This document shows positions 43,260 through 53,246 of a stretch of 64,000 nucleotides of DNA, one piece after another. The DNA comes from Luteolibacter ambystomatis (lineage in GTDB: Bacteria; Verrucomicrobiota; Verrucomicrobiia; Verrucomicrobiales; Akkermansiaceae). The notes under the pieces were generated by a model, which was not told the origin of the DNA, did no database searches, and was given only the letters and a program-made list of their open reading frames with translations. Position numbers and translations under genes: made by a program. Position 1 is the stretch's first letter, and every line of letters starts with the position of its first letter. The DNA lies in contig NZ_CP073100.1 in assembly GCF_018137965.1 (NCBI RefSeq), positions 4,537,754-4,601,753 on the forward strand, written 5' to 3'.

Positions 43260-44339
43260 TTACCGGACTGTTGTCTCGGTTTCGGAGCCGTTTATTCGCA
43301 CTTTGACTTTCTCCGGCCCTGTGGGTTGGGAGCGGTGGATTTCGTATTGGGTGACCCGTCCGTCCTTCCAAGCCATGTCCACGGTGTATTCGGGAATCAT
43401 TTCCGCCGCGCCGACCGGGAGGTTTTTCACCGAGCCGTCTTTCCATTCCTCCGGGAGTGCGGGGAGCAGGATCACGGTGCCGTTCTTTTCCTCGACCAAC
43501 TTGGAGCGGACGTCGCTCTTCACCGTGGCGGGCAGGCAGAGGCGGGTCAGGTAGCGTCCGTATTGGTCCATCAGAACCGCCAGGCCCGGATCATTGGTTT
43601 GCCAGTTGGAGGCCTTCAGCCGCTCGTCGGTGGGTTTGGCGGCCGCTTCGTGGCCACCGAGATCGATCACGCAGCCGCCCATGCGGGTCCGGTGTGCGGA
43701 GACGTGGGCTTCCAGCGCCTTGTGCCAGAGCTTGCTGGCATCCGGGTGTTCGGCCCCCGGATCATATTTCGCGGCCAGCTTCGCGAGGCTGCCCGCCCCG
43801 GTGGACACCACGATCAGGGCTTCTCCTTCGCCGCGCACCACCATGTCATTGCCCTCGGGGGCGACTTCGGATTCGAAGGGGAAGACCCACAGCCGGGATT
43901 TGCTTGCAGCCAGTTCGCCGCGATTTCCGGTGGGTTTTGTTCCCGGTTCGGCGAAACCCGTTCGGAAACCAAGCGCGCCGGGCATGTCCGCCAGCAGATG
44001 GATCAGGAAGACATCGTCCGCGAGGCTGGCCAGTTCCGTGCAGGTGATCGTGCTGCCGCCCCGCTTCCAGGTGGCCGTGGCCACCCCGGTGTCCAGATCG
44101 AGGGCGCGGCGGTAGTTCCGGGGCTCCTGATCGCCATCCAGCCACTCAAGGGTGATCCGGGTGTCACCTTGCTCGATGCGTTCCTTTTTGGGATCTCCAT
44201 AGACCCGCCATGGCTGCCCGTTTCCGTCACCCAAAGGAAACGCTTCGGCCTCCGTCCCCGCCGGCTGGGGGTACCACAGCTCGGACGGCGAGGCTGTCAG
44301 GCAGCAGACGGAAAGCAGGAGGGCGAACAGGCAGCGCAT
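43260..44339 (-). CDS. GH95-like secreted protein lacking the catalytic barrel
   Basis: 359 residues with a signal peptide (MRCLFALLLSVCCLTASPS). The start, LWYPQPAGTEAEAFPLGDG, resembles the GH95 opening (WY..PA..W.EALPLGNG). The next 170 residues follow the GH95 N-terminal beta domain (YRRALDLDTGVATATW, STITCTELASLADDVFLIHL). The C-terminal third matches the end of GH95 (DQYGRYL...TVILLPALPEEWKDGSVKNLPV...AWKDGRV). Normal GH95 alpha-L-fucosidases/galactosidases have 700-800 residues. The (alpha/alpha)6 barrel with the catalytic Asn/Glu/Asp appears reduced to about 60 residues, so hydrolytic activity is unlikely. Whether it is a binding protein or a relic is open. ATG 44366 (nine residues longer) is an alternative start. 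Confidence 0.65.
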   Translation of the reverse strand: MRCLFALLLSVCCLTASPSELWYPQPAGTEAEAFPLGDGNGQPWRVYGDPKKERIEQGDTRITLEWLDGDQEPRNYRRALDLDTGVATATWKRGGSTITCTELASLADDVFLIHLLADMPGALGFRTGFAEPGTKPTGNRGELAASKSRLWVFPFESEVAPEGNDMVVRGEGEALIVVSTGAGSLAKLAAKYDPGAEHPDASKLWHKALEAHVSAHRTRMGGCVIDLGGHEAAAKPTDERLKASNWQTNDPGLAVLMDQYGRYLTRLCLPATVKSDVRSKLVEEKNGTVILLPALPEEWKDGSVKNLPVGAAEMIPEYTVDMAWKDGRVTQYEIHRSQPTGPEKVKVRINGSETETTVR

Positions 44340-44609
44340 GGGGATGGGAAATCCGGGATGAGGCATTCAGCACCAGAATGACGGTCCTTTCAGCGGAAAT
44401 CCGGAAATCAGGAGGGAAAATCCCATTTCCATCCGGAGGAACCCGTTCGCTTTAAGCGGTTTTGCCTTGCCAAGAACCGCGCCATCCCGTACCCCGCGCG
44501 TCCCTTCACGCGCCGCCCATCCACCAACGGGAAATCGGAGGGACTCCAAAAGCGGCGGATTTTCCTGAAATCGCCCGTCCTGAATCAAGGCGGGACACAC
44601 AGAATACCA

Positions 44610-45293
44610 ATGATCAACGAACTTATCTCCGAGATGGTGGACGCCGGCGTCCACTACGGTCACCAGACCAAGAAGTGGAACCCGAAGATGAAGCCCTTCC
44701 TCATGAAGGACAAGGGTGGCATCTACATCATCAACCTCGAAAAGACCGTCCAGCAGCTCGACAAGGCCGCTGACTTCCTTTCCGAGCTTGCCGGCAAGGG
44801 TAAGAAGATCCTTTTCGTCGGCTGCAAGCGCCAGGCCCAGGACGCCGTCCGTGAGGCCGCCGAGGCGACCGGCCAGTTCTACGTGAACCACCGCTGGCTC
44901 GGTGGCATGCTCACCAACAGCGCCACCGTGCGCAAGTCGGTCGAGCGCCTCAAGTACCTCGAAAACATCGAGAAGCAGCCGGAATTCAAGGCCATGTCCA
45001 AGAAGGAGCTCGCCGCCCTCGGCCGTGAGCGCGAGAAGCTCCTGCGCAACCTCAAGGGCGTGCGCGGCATGGAGCAGAAGCCGGACGCCGTGGTGATCGT
45101 GGACTCCGCCCGTGAGTCCATCGCCGTGGCTGAGGCCCGCCGCCTGGAAATCCCGATCGTCGCGATCGTGGACACCAATGCCGACCCGTCCGTGGTGCAG
45201 TACCCGATCCCGGCCAACGACGACGCGATCCGCTCGATCCGCATCGTGCTCCAGAACCTGGTGGACGCCATCGTCGTCTCCGCCAAGGCCTGA
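44610..45293 (+). CDS. rpsB: 30S ribosomal protein S2
   Basis: 227 residues. Diagnostic segments are [19 protein letters not shown], a shortened [35 protein letters not shown] and [17 protein letters not shown] [16 protein letters not shown], followed by [11 protein letters not shown]. It is slightly short (E. coli 241). The 270-bp leader after the GH95-like gene contains no hairpin I can assign to autoregulation. It is followed by a hairpin (45307-45347) and tsf, the near-universal rpsB-tsf order. Confidence 0.98.
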   Translation: MINELISEMVDAGVHYGHQTKKWNPKMKPFLMKDKGGIYIINLEKTVQQLDKAADFLSELAGKGKKILFVGCKRQAQDAVREAAEATGQFYVNHRWLGGMLTNSATVRKSVERLKYLENIEKQPEFKAMSKKELAALGREREKLLRNLKGVRGMEQKPDAVVIVDSARESIAVAEARRLEIPIVAIVDTNADPSVVQYPIPANDDAIRSIRIVLQNLVDAIVVSAKA

Positions 45294-45306
45294 CCGCTTT
45301 GTCACG

Positions 45307-45347
45307 CGGGCGGCCTTGGCACCACCATAGGCCGCCCGTTTTGTTTT
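45307..45347 (+). terminator. Hairpin/attenuator between rpsB and tsf
   Basis: CGGGCGGCC (45307-45315) pairs exactly with GGCCGCCCG (45330-45338), then TTTTGTTTT. It would reduce tsf expression relative to rpsB or terminate rpsB transcription. Confidence 0.85.
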
Positions 45348-45378
45348 CCTACCACCGCTTTCCAACGAACCGCTCATT

Positions 45379-46245
45379 ATGATCACCGCTTCCCTCGTCA
45401 ACGACCTCCGCAAGAAGACCAACGCCGGCATGATGGACTGCAAGCGCGCCCTCGAAGAGACCCAGGGCGACCTTGAAGCCGCCGCGAAGCTCCTGCGCGA
45501 GAAGGGCATCGTGAAGGCCTCCTCGAAGGCCGACCGCGCCGCCAACGAAGGCATCATCACCGCCCGCCTCTCCGAGAACGGCAAGTCCGGCATCCTCCTC
45601 GAAGTGAACTGCGAGACCGACTTCGTGTCCCGCAACGACAACTTCCAGGGCTTCGTCAACGGCCTCGCCGACACCCTCATCGCCAGCAGCGCCGCCGATC
45701 TCGACGCCGCCCAGCAGGTGTCCTTCCTCGGTGCTCCGGTGGAAGAAACCGTGAAGGCCAAGATCGCCGAAGTCGGTGAGAACCTCCAGTTCCGCAAGTA
45801 TGTCCGCTTCGACGCCGCCGGTGAAGGCGCCGTGTCCTCCTACATCCACATGGGTGGCAAGGTCGGCGTGCTCATCGAAGTCGGTGCTGGCAATGCCGAA
45901 ACCGCCTCCACCGCCGGCTTCCGCGAACTGGTGAAGGACCTCACCCTCCACATCGCCGCCGCCGCTCCGCGCGGTCTGTCCCGCGAGGACATCCCGGCCG
46001 ACGTGGTGGAAGCGGAGAAGGACATCTTCCGCGCCCAGCTCGCCGACTCCGGCAAGCCGGCCAACATCATCGAGAACATCATCAACGGCAAGATCGCCAA
46101 GTACTTCGCCGAGAGCTGCTTCCTCGAGCAGGGCTTCGTGAAGGACCCGGACACCTCCATCACCAAGCTGCTCGAAGCCAAGGGTAAGGAGCTCGGCGAC
46201 ACGCTCACCGTGCGCCGCTTCGTCCGCTTCGGCCTCGGCGAATAA
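45379..46245 (+). CDS. tsf: Elongation factor Ts
   Basis: 288-residue guanine-nucleotide exchange factor for EF-Tu. The N-terminal UBA-like domain (SLVNDLRKKTNAGMMDCKRALEETQGDLEAAAKLLREKG), the TDFVSRN exchange motif (CETDFVSRNDNF, about 76-87) and the C-terminal coiled-coil region are present. Codon use is extremely biased, as expected for a highly expressed gene. A terminator follows. Confidence 0.98.
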   Translation: MITASLVNDLRKKTNAGMMDCKRALEETQGDLEAAAKLLREKGIVKASSKADRAANEGIITARLSENGKSGILLEVNCETDFVSRNDNFQGFVNGLADTLIASSAADLDAAQQVSFLGAPVEETVKAKIAEVGENLQFRKYVRFDAAGEGAVSSYIHMGGKVGVLIEVGAGNAETASTAGFRELVKDLTLHIAAAAPRGLSREDIPADVVEAEKDIFRAQLADSGKPANIIENIINGKIAKYFAESCFLEQGFVKDPDTSITKLLEAKGKELGDTLTVRRFVRFGLGE

Positions 46246-46292
46246 GGTTCCGTGGCGGCGCTTTCCAAGCGCCCGGCCCCTGAATTTGAAGG

Positions 46293-46327
46293 CACCCGCT
46301 TCCGCAAGGAGGCGGGTGTTTTTGTTT
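46293..46327 (+). terminator. Rho-independent terminator of tsf
   Basis: CACCCGCTTCC / GGAGGCGGGTG with a GCAA tetraloop (one mismatch), then TTTTTGTTT. Confidence 0.88.
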
Positions 46328-46404
46328 CTTTCAAGGAGGAGGCATCCGGAAGCCGGGATATTTGTCCAATAGATCTCCGGAGCTTGAACGGGCAGGATCG
46401 CGCC

Positions 46405-48510
46405 ATGAATTTGAAGCGCCTTCTCCTCGCCCGATGCGCGATCCATTTTTGCGTGGCTGTGTTCGTGGGTGCCGGATTGTGCGGGGCTCAAGTGCCGCAA
46501 GCGCCCGGGAAGGCATTTACGCACCCGGGCTTGATGCACACGGAGACGGACTTCACCCGGATGCGGGCGAAGGTGAAGTCGGGGCAGAGTCCTTGGAAGG
46601 AAGGCTGGGACAAGTTGTGCGCAAGCTCGCAGGCGCAGTTGAATTGGAAGCCACGGCCCACGGAGATCGTCGTCCGGGGCGGGCAGGGGCAGAACTTCCC
46701 ACTGCTCTTCAATGACGTGCATGCGTCGTACCAACTGGCGTTGCGGTGGAAGATCAGCGGTGAGACGTCCTATGCGGACAAGGCGGTCGAGATTCTCAAC
46801 GCGTGGTCTGGCACGATGAAGGAGCTCAATGGAAACGCGGACCGCTTCCTGGGCGTGGGCATCTACGGCTACCAGTTCGCGAATGCCGCGGAGATCATGC
46901 GCACCTATCCGGGCTGGAAGCGCGAGGACTTCGCCCGTTTCCAGCAGATGATGCTGAAGGTGTTTTACCCGAAGAACCAACAGTTCCTCCAAGGGCACAA
47001 CGGCGCGGCCATCACCAACTACTGGGCGAACTGGGATCTGTGCAACATCGCCGCCATGCAGGCGATCGGCATCCTGTGCGACCGACGCGACATCTATGAC
47101 GAGGCGATGTCCTATTTCCAAAACGGCAAGGGCAATGGAGCCTTCGACAAGGCGATCTACTATGTCCACGATGGCAATCTCGGCCAGTGGCAGGAAGCCG
47201 GGCGCGACCAGGGTCACACCACGCTCGGCATCGCGCTGATGGGGCCGATCATGGAGACGGCGTGGAACCAGGGGCAGGATTGGTACAGCCGGGACAACAA
47301 TCGCTTCCTCGCCGGCGCGGAGTATGTGGCGAAGTACAACCTCGGGCAGGACGTGCCCTTCGAGCCGTACATCTGGGGCACGGGGCCGAAGGGGGATCGC
47401 AAGGAACAAACGGTCGTGTCCGCAGACGGGCGTCCTGCTTTCCGGGCTGGATATGAACTGGTCTACAACCATTACGTAAACCGCATGGGTCTCGCGGCTC
47501 CGTATTCGGCGCAGTTCGCCGCGCATGTGCGACCGGAAGGCGGTGGCGGCGGACATGCCTCGTCTTTCGACCAACTCGGTTTCGGCACGTTGACCGCCAC
47601 CCGCGATCCGGAGGTGAAGTATCCCAAGCCGAGCGGCCTCGTTGTCCGCAAGCGCGAGGGCAAGGCGGTGCTATCGTGGTGGGGAGCGCAGGGGGCGGAG
47701 TCCTACACCGTAAAACGTGCGACCACGGCGGAGGGGCCTTATACGACCGTCGCTGGTGGCATCAAGGATCTGCTCACCTACACGGATGCGCCTGCCGGAA
47801 ATAGCTTCTACACTGTCACGGCCACGAAGGCGGGGAAAGAAAGCGCGCCCTCCAATGTGGTGAGCTTTGCATCTGCGCCGGTGCAAGGCGTCTATCTGAA
47901 GTTCGATGAGACCGCTGGCACGACCGTGGCGAATGCCGCGTCTTCTTCCGCCACAGGTCTCCTTCCGAACAAAGGTCTGTGGTCGCAAGGACGCATGGGC
48001 AATGCGGTGTTGCTGAATGGCAAGGACCAGTATGTGCAACTGCCTGCGGGCGTCGTGAGCAAGCTCTCCGGTTTTACCATCGCCACCTGGGTGAATCTTG
48101 AATCCACGGCGACGTGGTCACGGATCTTCGACTTCGGCGATGACCGCGGCCAGTGGATGTACCTCACACCGAACCGAGGGAATGGCATGCCGCGGTTCGA
48201 GGTTTCCACGGTCTACGGTTACAACGCCCAGCGCATCGAAGGCACGATCGCGTTTCCGGCCAAGGAATGGGTGCATGTCGCGGTGACGCTGTCCGGTGGA
48301 AAGGGAACGCTCTACCTCAATGGCGTGGAAGCAGGCAGCAACCCGGCCATCGACTTTCCGCCGTTCCGCCTCGGCAACACGCCGCGGAATTGGATCGGCC
48401 GCTCACAAACCGACCGTGATCCGTATCTCAACGGCAAGGTGGACGAGTTCCGTATCTACGATGGCGCGCTGACGCCTGCGCAAATCGCGGAGCTGGCGAA
48501 GGCCAAATGA
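46405..48510 (+). CDS. Secreted alginate-lyase-like polysaccharide lyase with FN3 and LamG domains
   Basis: 701 residues. A signal peptide (about 1-28) is followed by an alginate-lyase-type (PF05426) alpha-toroid (about 35-410: HPGLMHTETDFTRMRAKV, GQNFPLLFNDVHASYQLALRWKISGE, GNNGAAITNY-like GHNGAAITNYWANWD, EAGRDQGHTTLGI). An FN3-like module comes next (about 415-500, PSGLVVRKREGKAVLSWWGAQGAESYTVKRA), then a C-terminal LamG/ConA-like domain (about 505-700). The conserved NH-x2-A, QEAGRDQGHT and late Tyr/His residues fit the lyase fold. Probable substrate is alginate or another uronic-acid polymer. ATG 46405 gives the signal peptide. The rlmN gene converges downstream. Confidence 0.82.
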   Translation: MNLKRLLLARCAIHFCVAVFVGAGLCGAQVPQAPGKAFTHPGLMHTETDFTRMRAKVKSGQSPWKEGWDKLCASSQAQLNWKPRPTEIVVRGGQGQNFPLLFNDVHASYQLALRWKISGETSYADKAVEILNAWSGTMKELNGNADRFLGVGIYGYQFANAAEIMRTYPGWKREDFARFQQMMLKVFYPKNQQFLQGHNGAAITNYWANWDLCNIAAMQAIGILCDRRDIYDEAMSYFQNGKGNGAFDKAIYYVHDGNLGQWQEAGRDQGHTTLGIALMGPIMETAWNQGQDWYSRDNNRFLAGAEYVAKYNLGQDVPFEPYIWGTGPKGDRKEQTVVSADGRPAFRAGYELVYNHYVNRMGLAAPYSAQFAAHVRPEGGGGGHASSFDQLGFGTLTATRDPEVKYPKPSGLVVRKREGKAVLSWWGAQGAESYTVKRATTAEGPYTTVAGGIKDLLTYTDAPAGNSFYTVTATKAGKESAPSNVVSFASAPVQGVYLKFDETAGTTVANAASSSATGLLPNKGLWSQGRMGNAVLLNGKDQYVQLPAGVVSKLSGFTIATWVNLESTATWSRIFDFGDDRGQWMYLTPNRGNGMPRFEVSTVYGYNAQRIEGTIAFPAKEWVHVAVTLSGGKGTLYLNGVEAGSNPAIDFPPFRLGNTPRNWIGRSQTDRDPYLNGKVDEFRIYDGALTPAQIAELAKAK

Positions 48511-48521
48511 CGTGATGCGGC

Positions 48522-49616
<1,095 letters not shown>

Positions 49617-49686
49617 GAGGTTTCCGTAAGTCTTAATGGATGAATGGTAAATGGCGAATTCTCTTCCTTTGAGCAAAGGGCGGAAA

Positions 49687-49836
49687 TGACCACGGATTGC
49701 ACGGATTCAACGGATCGAATGAAGAGCTGGACCGCAGATGACACTGATGATGCAGATTGAAGAGGTGGATTTATTCAAATCTGCGAAATCAGCGTCATCT
49801 GCGGTCCCATCTCTCTTTCTCAAAAATCCGTGGTCA
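49687..49836. repeat. Nested 150-bp hairpin repeat (ATCTGCGGTC type)
   Basis: The outer arms TGACCACGGATT (49687-49698) and AATCCGTGGTCA (49825-49836) are perfect inverse complements. The inner arms 49729-49758 (starting GGACCGCAGATGAC) and 49778-49807 match at 26 of 30 positions around a 19-base centre. Similar 'aatctgcgaaatcagcgtcatctgcggtc' elements recur between genes in PVC-group genomes. The element occupies the rlmN-yebC divergent region (49617-49920), where no other feature is seen. Confidence 0.85.
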
Positions 49837-49920
49837 AAATCCCATGTGCTTACTCCTGCATCCCGCCTTGCCCTCGGCGTCCGGCTGGCTTGAATTGGGG
49901 CCGAACCACCGTCCACGACC

Positions 49921-50631
49921 ATGGGAAGAGCCTTTGAATGCCGACGCCGCGCCAAGGAAGCACGCTGGGACACGATGTCTCGGGTGTTCCCGAAGCTTTC
50001 CAAAGCCATCACCATGGCCGCGAAGAACGGCGGCCCGGACCCGGCGGGCAATGCCCCGCTGCGCATGGCCATCGCCAATGCCAAGGCCCAGAACCTGCCG
50101 AAGGACAAGATCGACGCCGCCATCAAGCGCGCCGCCGGCAATGACGCTGCGGACATCGTGGAAGTCTACTACGAGGGCAAGGGCCCGCACGGCAGCCTGT
50201 TCTACATCGAGTGCGCCACGGACAACACCAACCGCTCGGTGGTGAACCTCAAGACCATCTTCAACAAGAACGGCGGCCAGATCGTGCAGAGCGGCCAGCT
50301 CGACTTCATGTTCAACCGCAAGGCGGTGGTGGAGTTCGAGGTCACGCCGGACATGAATCTTGAGGAAATCGAGTTCGCCCTGATCGACAGCGGTCTGGAG
50401 GAACTCAATGTCGAGGACGGCCTCGCCCGCGCGATCGCCCCCTACACGGAATTCTCCGCTTTGACCCAGGGCGTCGAAGGCCTCGGCATCGCCACCAAGA
50501 AAGCCGGCCTGGAGCGCATCCCGACCACTCCGGTGGAACTCACCGAGGCCCAGATGGACGAGGTGCAGGTGATTCTCGACAAGGTCGAGGATGACGACGA
50601 CGTGCAGGTGGTGTTCACCAACATTGCCTGA
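49921..50631 (+). CDS. yebC: YebC/PmpR/TACO1-family regulator
   Basis: 236-residue protein of the YebC family, described both as a DNA-binding regulator and as a ribosome-associated factor helping translate proline stretches. It has the variant N-terminus MGRAFECRRRAKEARWDTMSRVFPKLSKAITMAAKNGGPDPAGNAPLR, common in this phylum, then KAQNLPKDKIDAAIKRA and YEGKGPHGSLFYIE. The acidic C-terminal domain ends in the segment LDKVEDDDDVQVVFTNI. It shares a divergent region with rlmN. Confidence 0.95.
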   Translation: MGRAFECRRRAKEARWDTMSRVFPKLSKAITMAAKNGGPDPAGNAPLRMAIANAKAQNLPKDKIDAAIKRAAGNDAADIVEVYYEGKGPHGSLFYIECATDNTNRSVVNLKTIFNKNGGQIVQSGQLDFMFNRKAVVEFEVTPDMNLEEIEFALIDSGLEELNVEDGLARAIAPYTEFSALTQGVEGLGIATKKAGLERIPTTPVELTEAQMDEVQVILDKVEDDDDVQVVFTNIA

Positions 50632-50761
50632 TCGGACCGATCAGGTATTGCCGGGGACGCGGACTGGAATCGTGTCCCCGGACAGCCGCTTGCGGAGTAC
50701 GCCGGGCTTTTTCACGCTCTTTCCTTTGCCTCCGGCCCCGTTCGCGTGGAATGCTCCCGCC

Positions 50762-51403
50762 ATGACGAAACCGGAGCGTGCCGCCCACGTGTCCCGCCGC
50801 TTGGAAGAGTTGTATCCGGAAACCCCGATTCCGCTCGACCACACGGACTCCTTCACGCTGCTGATCGCGGTGCTGCTGTCCGCGCAGTGTACGGACGTGC
50901 GGGTCAATCAGATCACGCCAGCCTTGTTCGCCCGCGCGAACACACCGCAGGCGATGATGAAGGTGCCGGAGGAAGAGATCCGTGAGATCATCCGTCCGTG
51001 TGGCCTTTCGCCGCAGAAATCATCCGCGATTTCGCGGCTGTCCCGCATTCTCGTGGAGGAGCACGGCGGCGGGGTGCCCGCGGATTTCGATGCCTTGGAG
51101 GCGCTGCCGGGTGTGGGCCACAAGACCGCCTCGGTGGTGATGTCCCAGGCTTTCGGCGTGCCCGCCTTTCCGGTCGATACGCACATCCACCGGCTGGCGA
51201 AGAGATGGAAACTGAGCTCCGGGAAAAACGTGGTCCAGACCGAGCGCGATCTGAAGAAGCTCTTCCCGCGCGATCGTTGGAACAAACTCCACCTCCAGAT
51301 CATTTTCTACGGCCGCGAATACTGCTCCGCCCGCGGTTGTGATGGCACCAAGTGCCCGATCTGCCGCGAATTGTCCGAACGGAAGACGCCTGCGAAATCG
51401 TAA
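50762..51403 (+). CDS. nth: Endonuclease III (DNA glycosylase/AP lyase)
   Basis: 213 residues. The HhH motif with catalytic Lys (LPGVGHKTASVV) and catalytic Asp (PVDTHIHRLAKR) are intact, so it should excise oxidised pyrimidines and cleave AP sites. The C-terminal iron-sulfur loop reads C-x4-C-x4-C-x2-C, not the E. coli C-x6-C-x2-C-x5-C. ATG 50762 starts the usual N-terminal helix (MTKPERAAHVSRRLEELYP). It lies between yebC and the TPR operon on the same strand; the TPR gene starts 10 bp after its stop, so they may be co-transcribed. Confidence 0.95.
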   Translation: MTKPERAAHVSRRLEELYPETPIPLDHTDSFTLLIAVLLSAQCTDVRVNQITPALFARANTPQAMMKVPEEEIREIIRPCGLSPQKSSAISRLSRILVEEHGGGVPADFDALEALPGVGHKTASVVMSQAFGVPAFPVDTHIHRLAKRWKLSSGKNVVQTERDLKKLFPRDRWNKLHLQIIFYGREYCSARGCDGTKCPICRELSERKTPAKS

Positions 51404-51413
51404 CTCTCCTTCC

Positions 51414-53246
51414 ATGTCATCTCCGCGATCCGTTTTGATCCCGTGTGCCGTCGCCGCCCTGATGGTGACGGTGCCAGCACGTGGAGCGGAGGACGCCGAT
51501 CTGGGCAAGCTCGTCACCGAAGGCCTCGCGGCGATGGATGCCGAGAAATGGGACCAGGCCCTGCCCCTGATGATGAAGGCGGCGGATACCTACGACAAGG
51601 ATGCGGCGAAGTTGTATGGCGCGCAGTTCGGAGTCGTCTGGTACCGGCGAGGGATCTGTGAATTGCAGATGCGGCGCTGGCAGGATGCGATGCGTTCGTT
51701 CGAGCGTTGTTATCAAGGTTATCCGAACACGCCGGAAGATCGTGGCAATCTTTACTACAAGAAGGCGCTGCTGAAATGGGGGGATGCGGCGGTCGGGGCG
51801 GGGGACTGGGATCTTGCGACCCGGATGTATCAGAAGTTCCTCGAAGAGCGGGACAAGGTTGCCGATTCGTTTCCGCAGGGGATGTTCCACATCAATCTGG
51901 CGGTCAGCCATCTGAAGCTGGGACATCTGCCGGAGGGCGGGGAGAATCTTGAGATCGCGCTGCGCAACAAGAACGTATTTCCGACTCCGGATGCCGCGTT
52001 GGTCACCGGCTTCCAGGAACTGGTGGCCGCGTCGATCAAGGAGAAGAGCGAGCAGGTGCTCATCGACTTCCTCACCAAGAACCGCGCCGATCTCACCTTC
52101 GCACCGGCGGATGCGGCCGCCTATGAACGCAGTTATCTGAAGCTGGCCGCGGATGTGACCGCGGCCGGGTTCACCCGCGCGGCTTTCGCCATCTATCAAC
52201 TGGTGCCGGATACGGCGGTGGCGGTGGATGATTTGAAGGCTGCGATCGCCGCGCTTTCATCCCGGCCCGGAGTGGTCGATGACGGCCGTCTCGTGGATCG
52301 CGCGCGCATGCAGGCGGATCTGGCGAGGCTGGAGGAAGAACGTCGCGGTGGCCAGCCGGTGGAGGCGGTGAGATTGGCGGGCATCGCGCTCCTGCATGAG
52401 AAGGCGGGCAACCTCCGCGGAGCTTGTGCCGCGTATGAGCAACTGGAGCGTTACTACGAACGCTCCGCGAACCGGGAGGAGAATCTTTTCAATCTGGTGC
52501 GCACCGCTTCGCTCATCGGCGAGGGCATGAAGGCGGACACCTACGGCCGGAAGTTCATCGCCGCTTTTCCACGCTCCACCCATGCGCCGGAAATAAGGAA
52601 GACGCTGCTTTCCACTTTGTTCGCGGAGGGCCGTTACGAGCGTTGTATCGAGCTGGCGGAACCGCTGCTGGGCACCGTGGAAGCTGGCGGCGCGGAGCAT
52701 GACCTGTGCCTGCATGTGCTTGGTGGCTCGCTCTATTACACCGGCCAGCATGCGAAGGCACGGCCGCTGTTGGACGATCATGTGGCGAAGTATCCGCGCA
52801 GCCGCTTCGCCCTTGAAGCGTTGTTCATGCAGGCCTCGAACCGCGCGCGATTGCAGGATTGGCCGAAGGCGGCGGAGTTGCTGGATGGCGTGCTCGCGAA
52901 GTGCGATCAAGCGCCGGGCAATCCATTCACCTCCTATGCGCTTTATGACCGCGCCTGCTGTCATGCGGCCCTGCAGGAAAGCGCGCCCGCTTTGAATCTG
53001 GTCGCCCGGTTGGAGAAGGAGTTCCCGGAAGCGGACAATCTCGACGAAGTGATGAACCTGAAGGGGGCATTGCTACTGGCCGCCAACGATTTTTCCGGAG
53101 CGGGAGCCGCCTATAAGAAGGCCGGAGAACTGGCAGGCAGCCGCGAGCATGCGGCGGTGGAGGAGGAGTCGAAGGCTGGCCTCGCACGTCTTCGCGAAAT
53201 GCAGGCGAAGAAGAAATCCGAAGGAGAAGGGAGGCCGAAGCGATGA
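51414..53246 (+). CDS. Large secreted TPR-repeat protein
   Basis: 610 residues: a signal peptide (MSSPRSVLIPCAVAALMVTVPARG), then about 14 TPR/Sel1-like helical pairs. Examples are YRRGICELQMRRWQDAMRSFERCYQGYPN, AGNLRGACAAYEQLERYYE, GSLYYTGQHAKARPLLDDHVAKYPRS and FSGAGAAYKKAGELA. The C-terminus is basic (KKKSEGEGRPKR). It resembles YbgF/BamD-like periplasmic scaffolds or gliding-motility SprE-type proteins, but the family cannot be fixed. Its stop overlaps the next gene (ATGA at 53243-53246), indicating translational coupling. Confidence 0.78.
   Translation: MSSPRSVLIPCAVAALMVTVPARGAEDADLGKLVTEGLAAMDAEKWDQALPLMMKAADTYDKDAAKLYGAQFGVVWYRRGICELQMRRWQDAMRSFERCYQGYPNTPEDRGNLYYKKALLKWGDAAVGAGDWDLATRMYQKFLEERDKVADSFPQGMFHINLAVSHLKLGHLPEGGENLEIALRNKNVFPTPDAALVTGFQELVAASIKEKSEQVLIDFLTKNRADLTFAPADAAAYERSYLKLAADVTAAGFTRAAFAIYQLVPDTAVAVDDLKAAIAALSSRPGVVDDGRLVDRARMQADLARLEEERRGGQPVEAVRLAGIALLHEKAGNLRGACAAYEQLERYYERSANREENLFNLVRTASLIGEGMKADTYGRKFIAAFPRSTHAPEIRKTLLSTLFAEGRYERCIELAEPLLGTVEAGGAEHDLCLHVLGGSLYYTGQHAKARPLLDDHVAKYPRSRFALEALFMQASNRARLQDWPKAAELLDGVLAKCDQAPGNPFTSYALYDRACCHAALQESAPALNLVARLEKEFPEADNLDEVMNLKGALLLAANDFSGAGAAYKKAGELAGSREHAAVEEESKAGLARLREMQAKKKSEGEGRPKR

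Noticed and set aside
45349..47574. 741-codon antisense open frame across tsf and the lyase gene
   Set aside because: It crosses two unmistakable genes (tsf, alginate-lyase-like) and their terminator; no family content.
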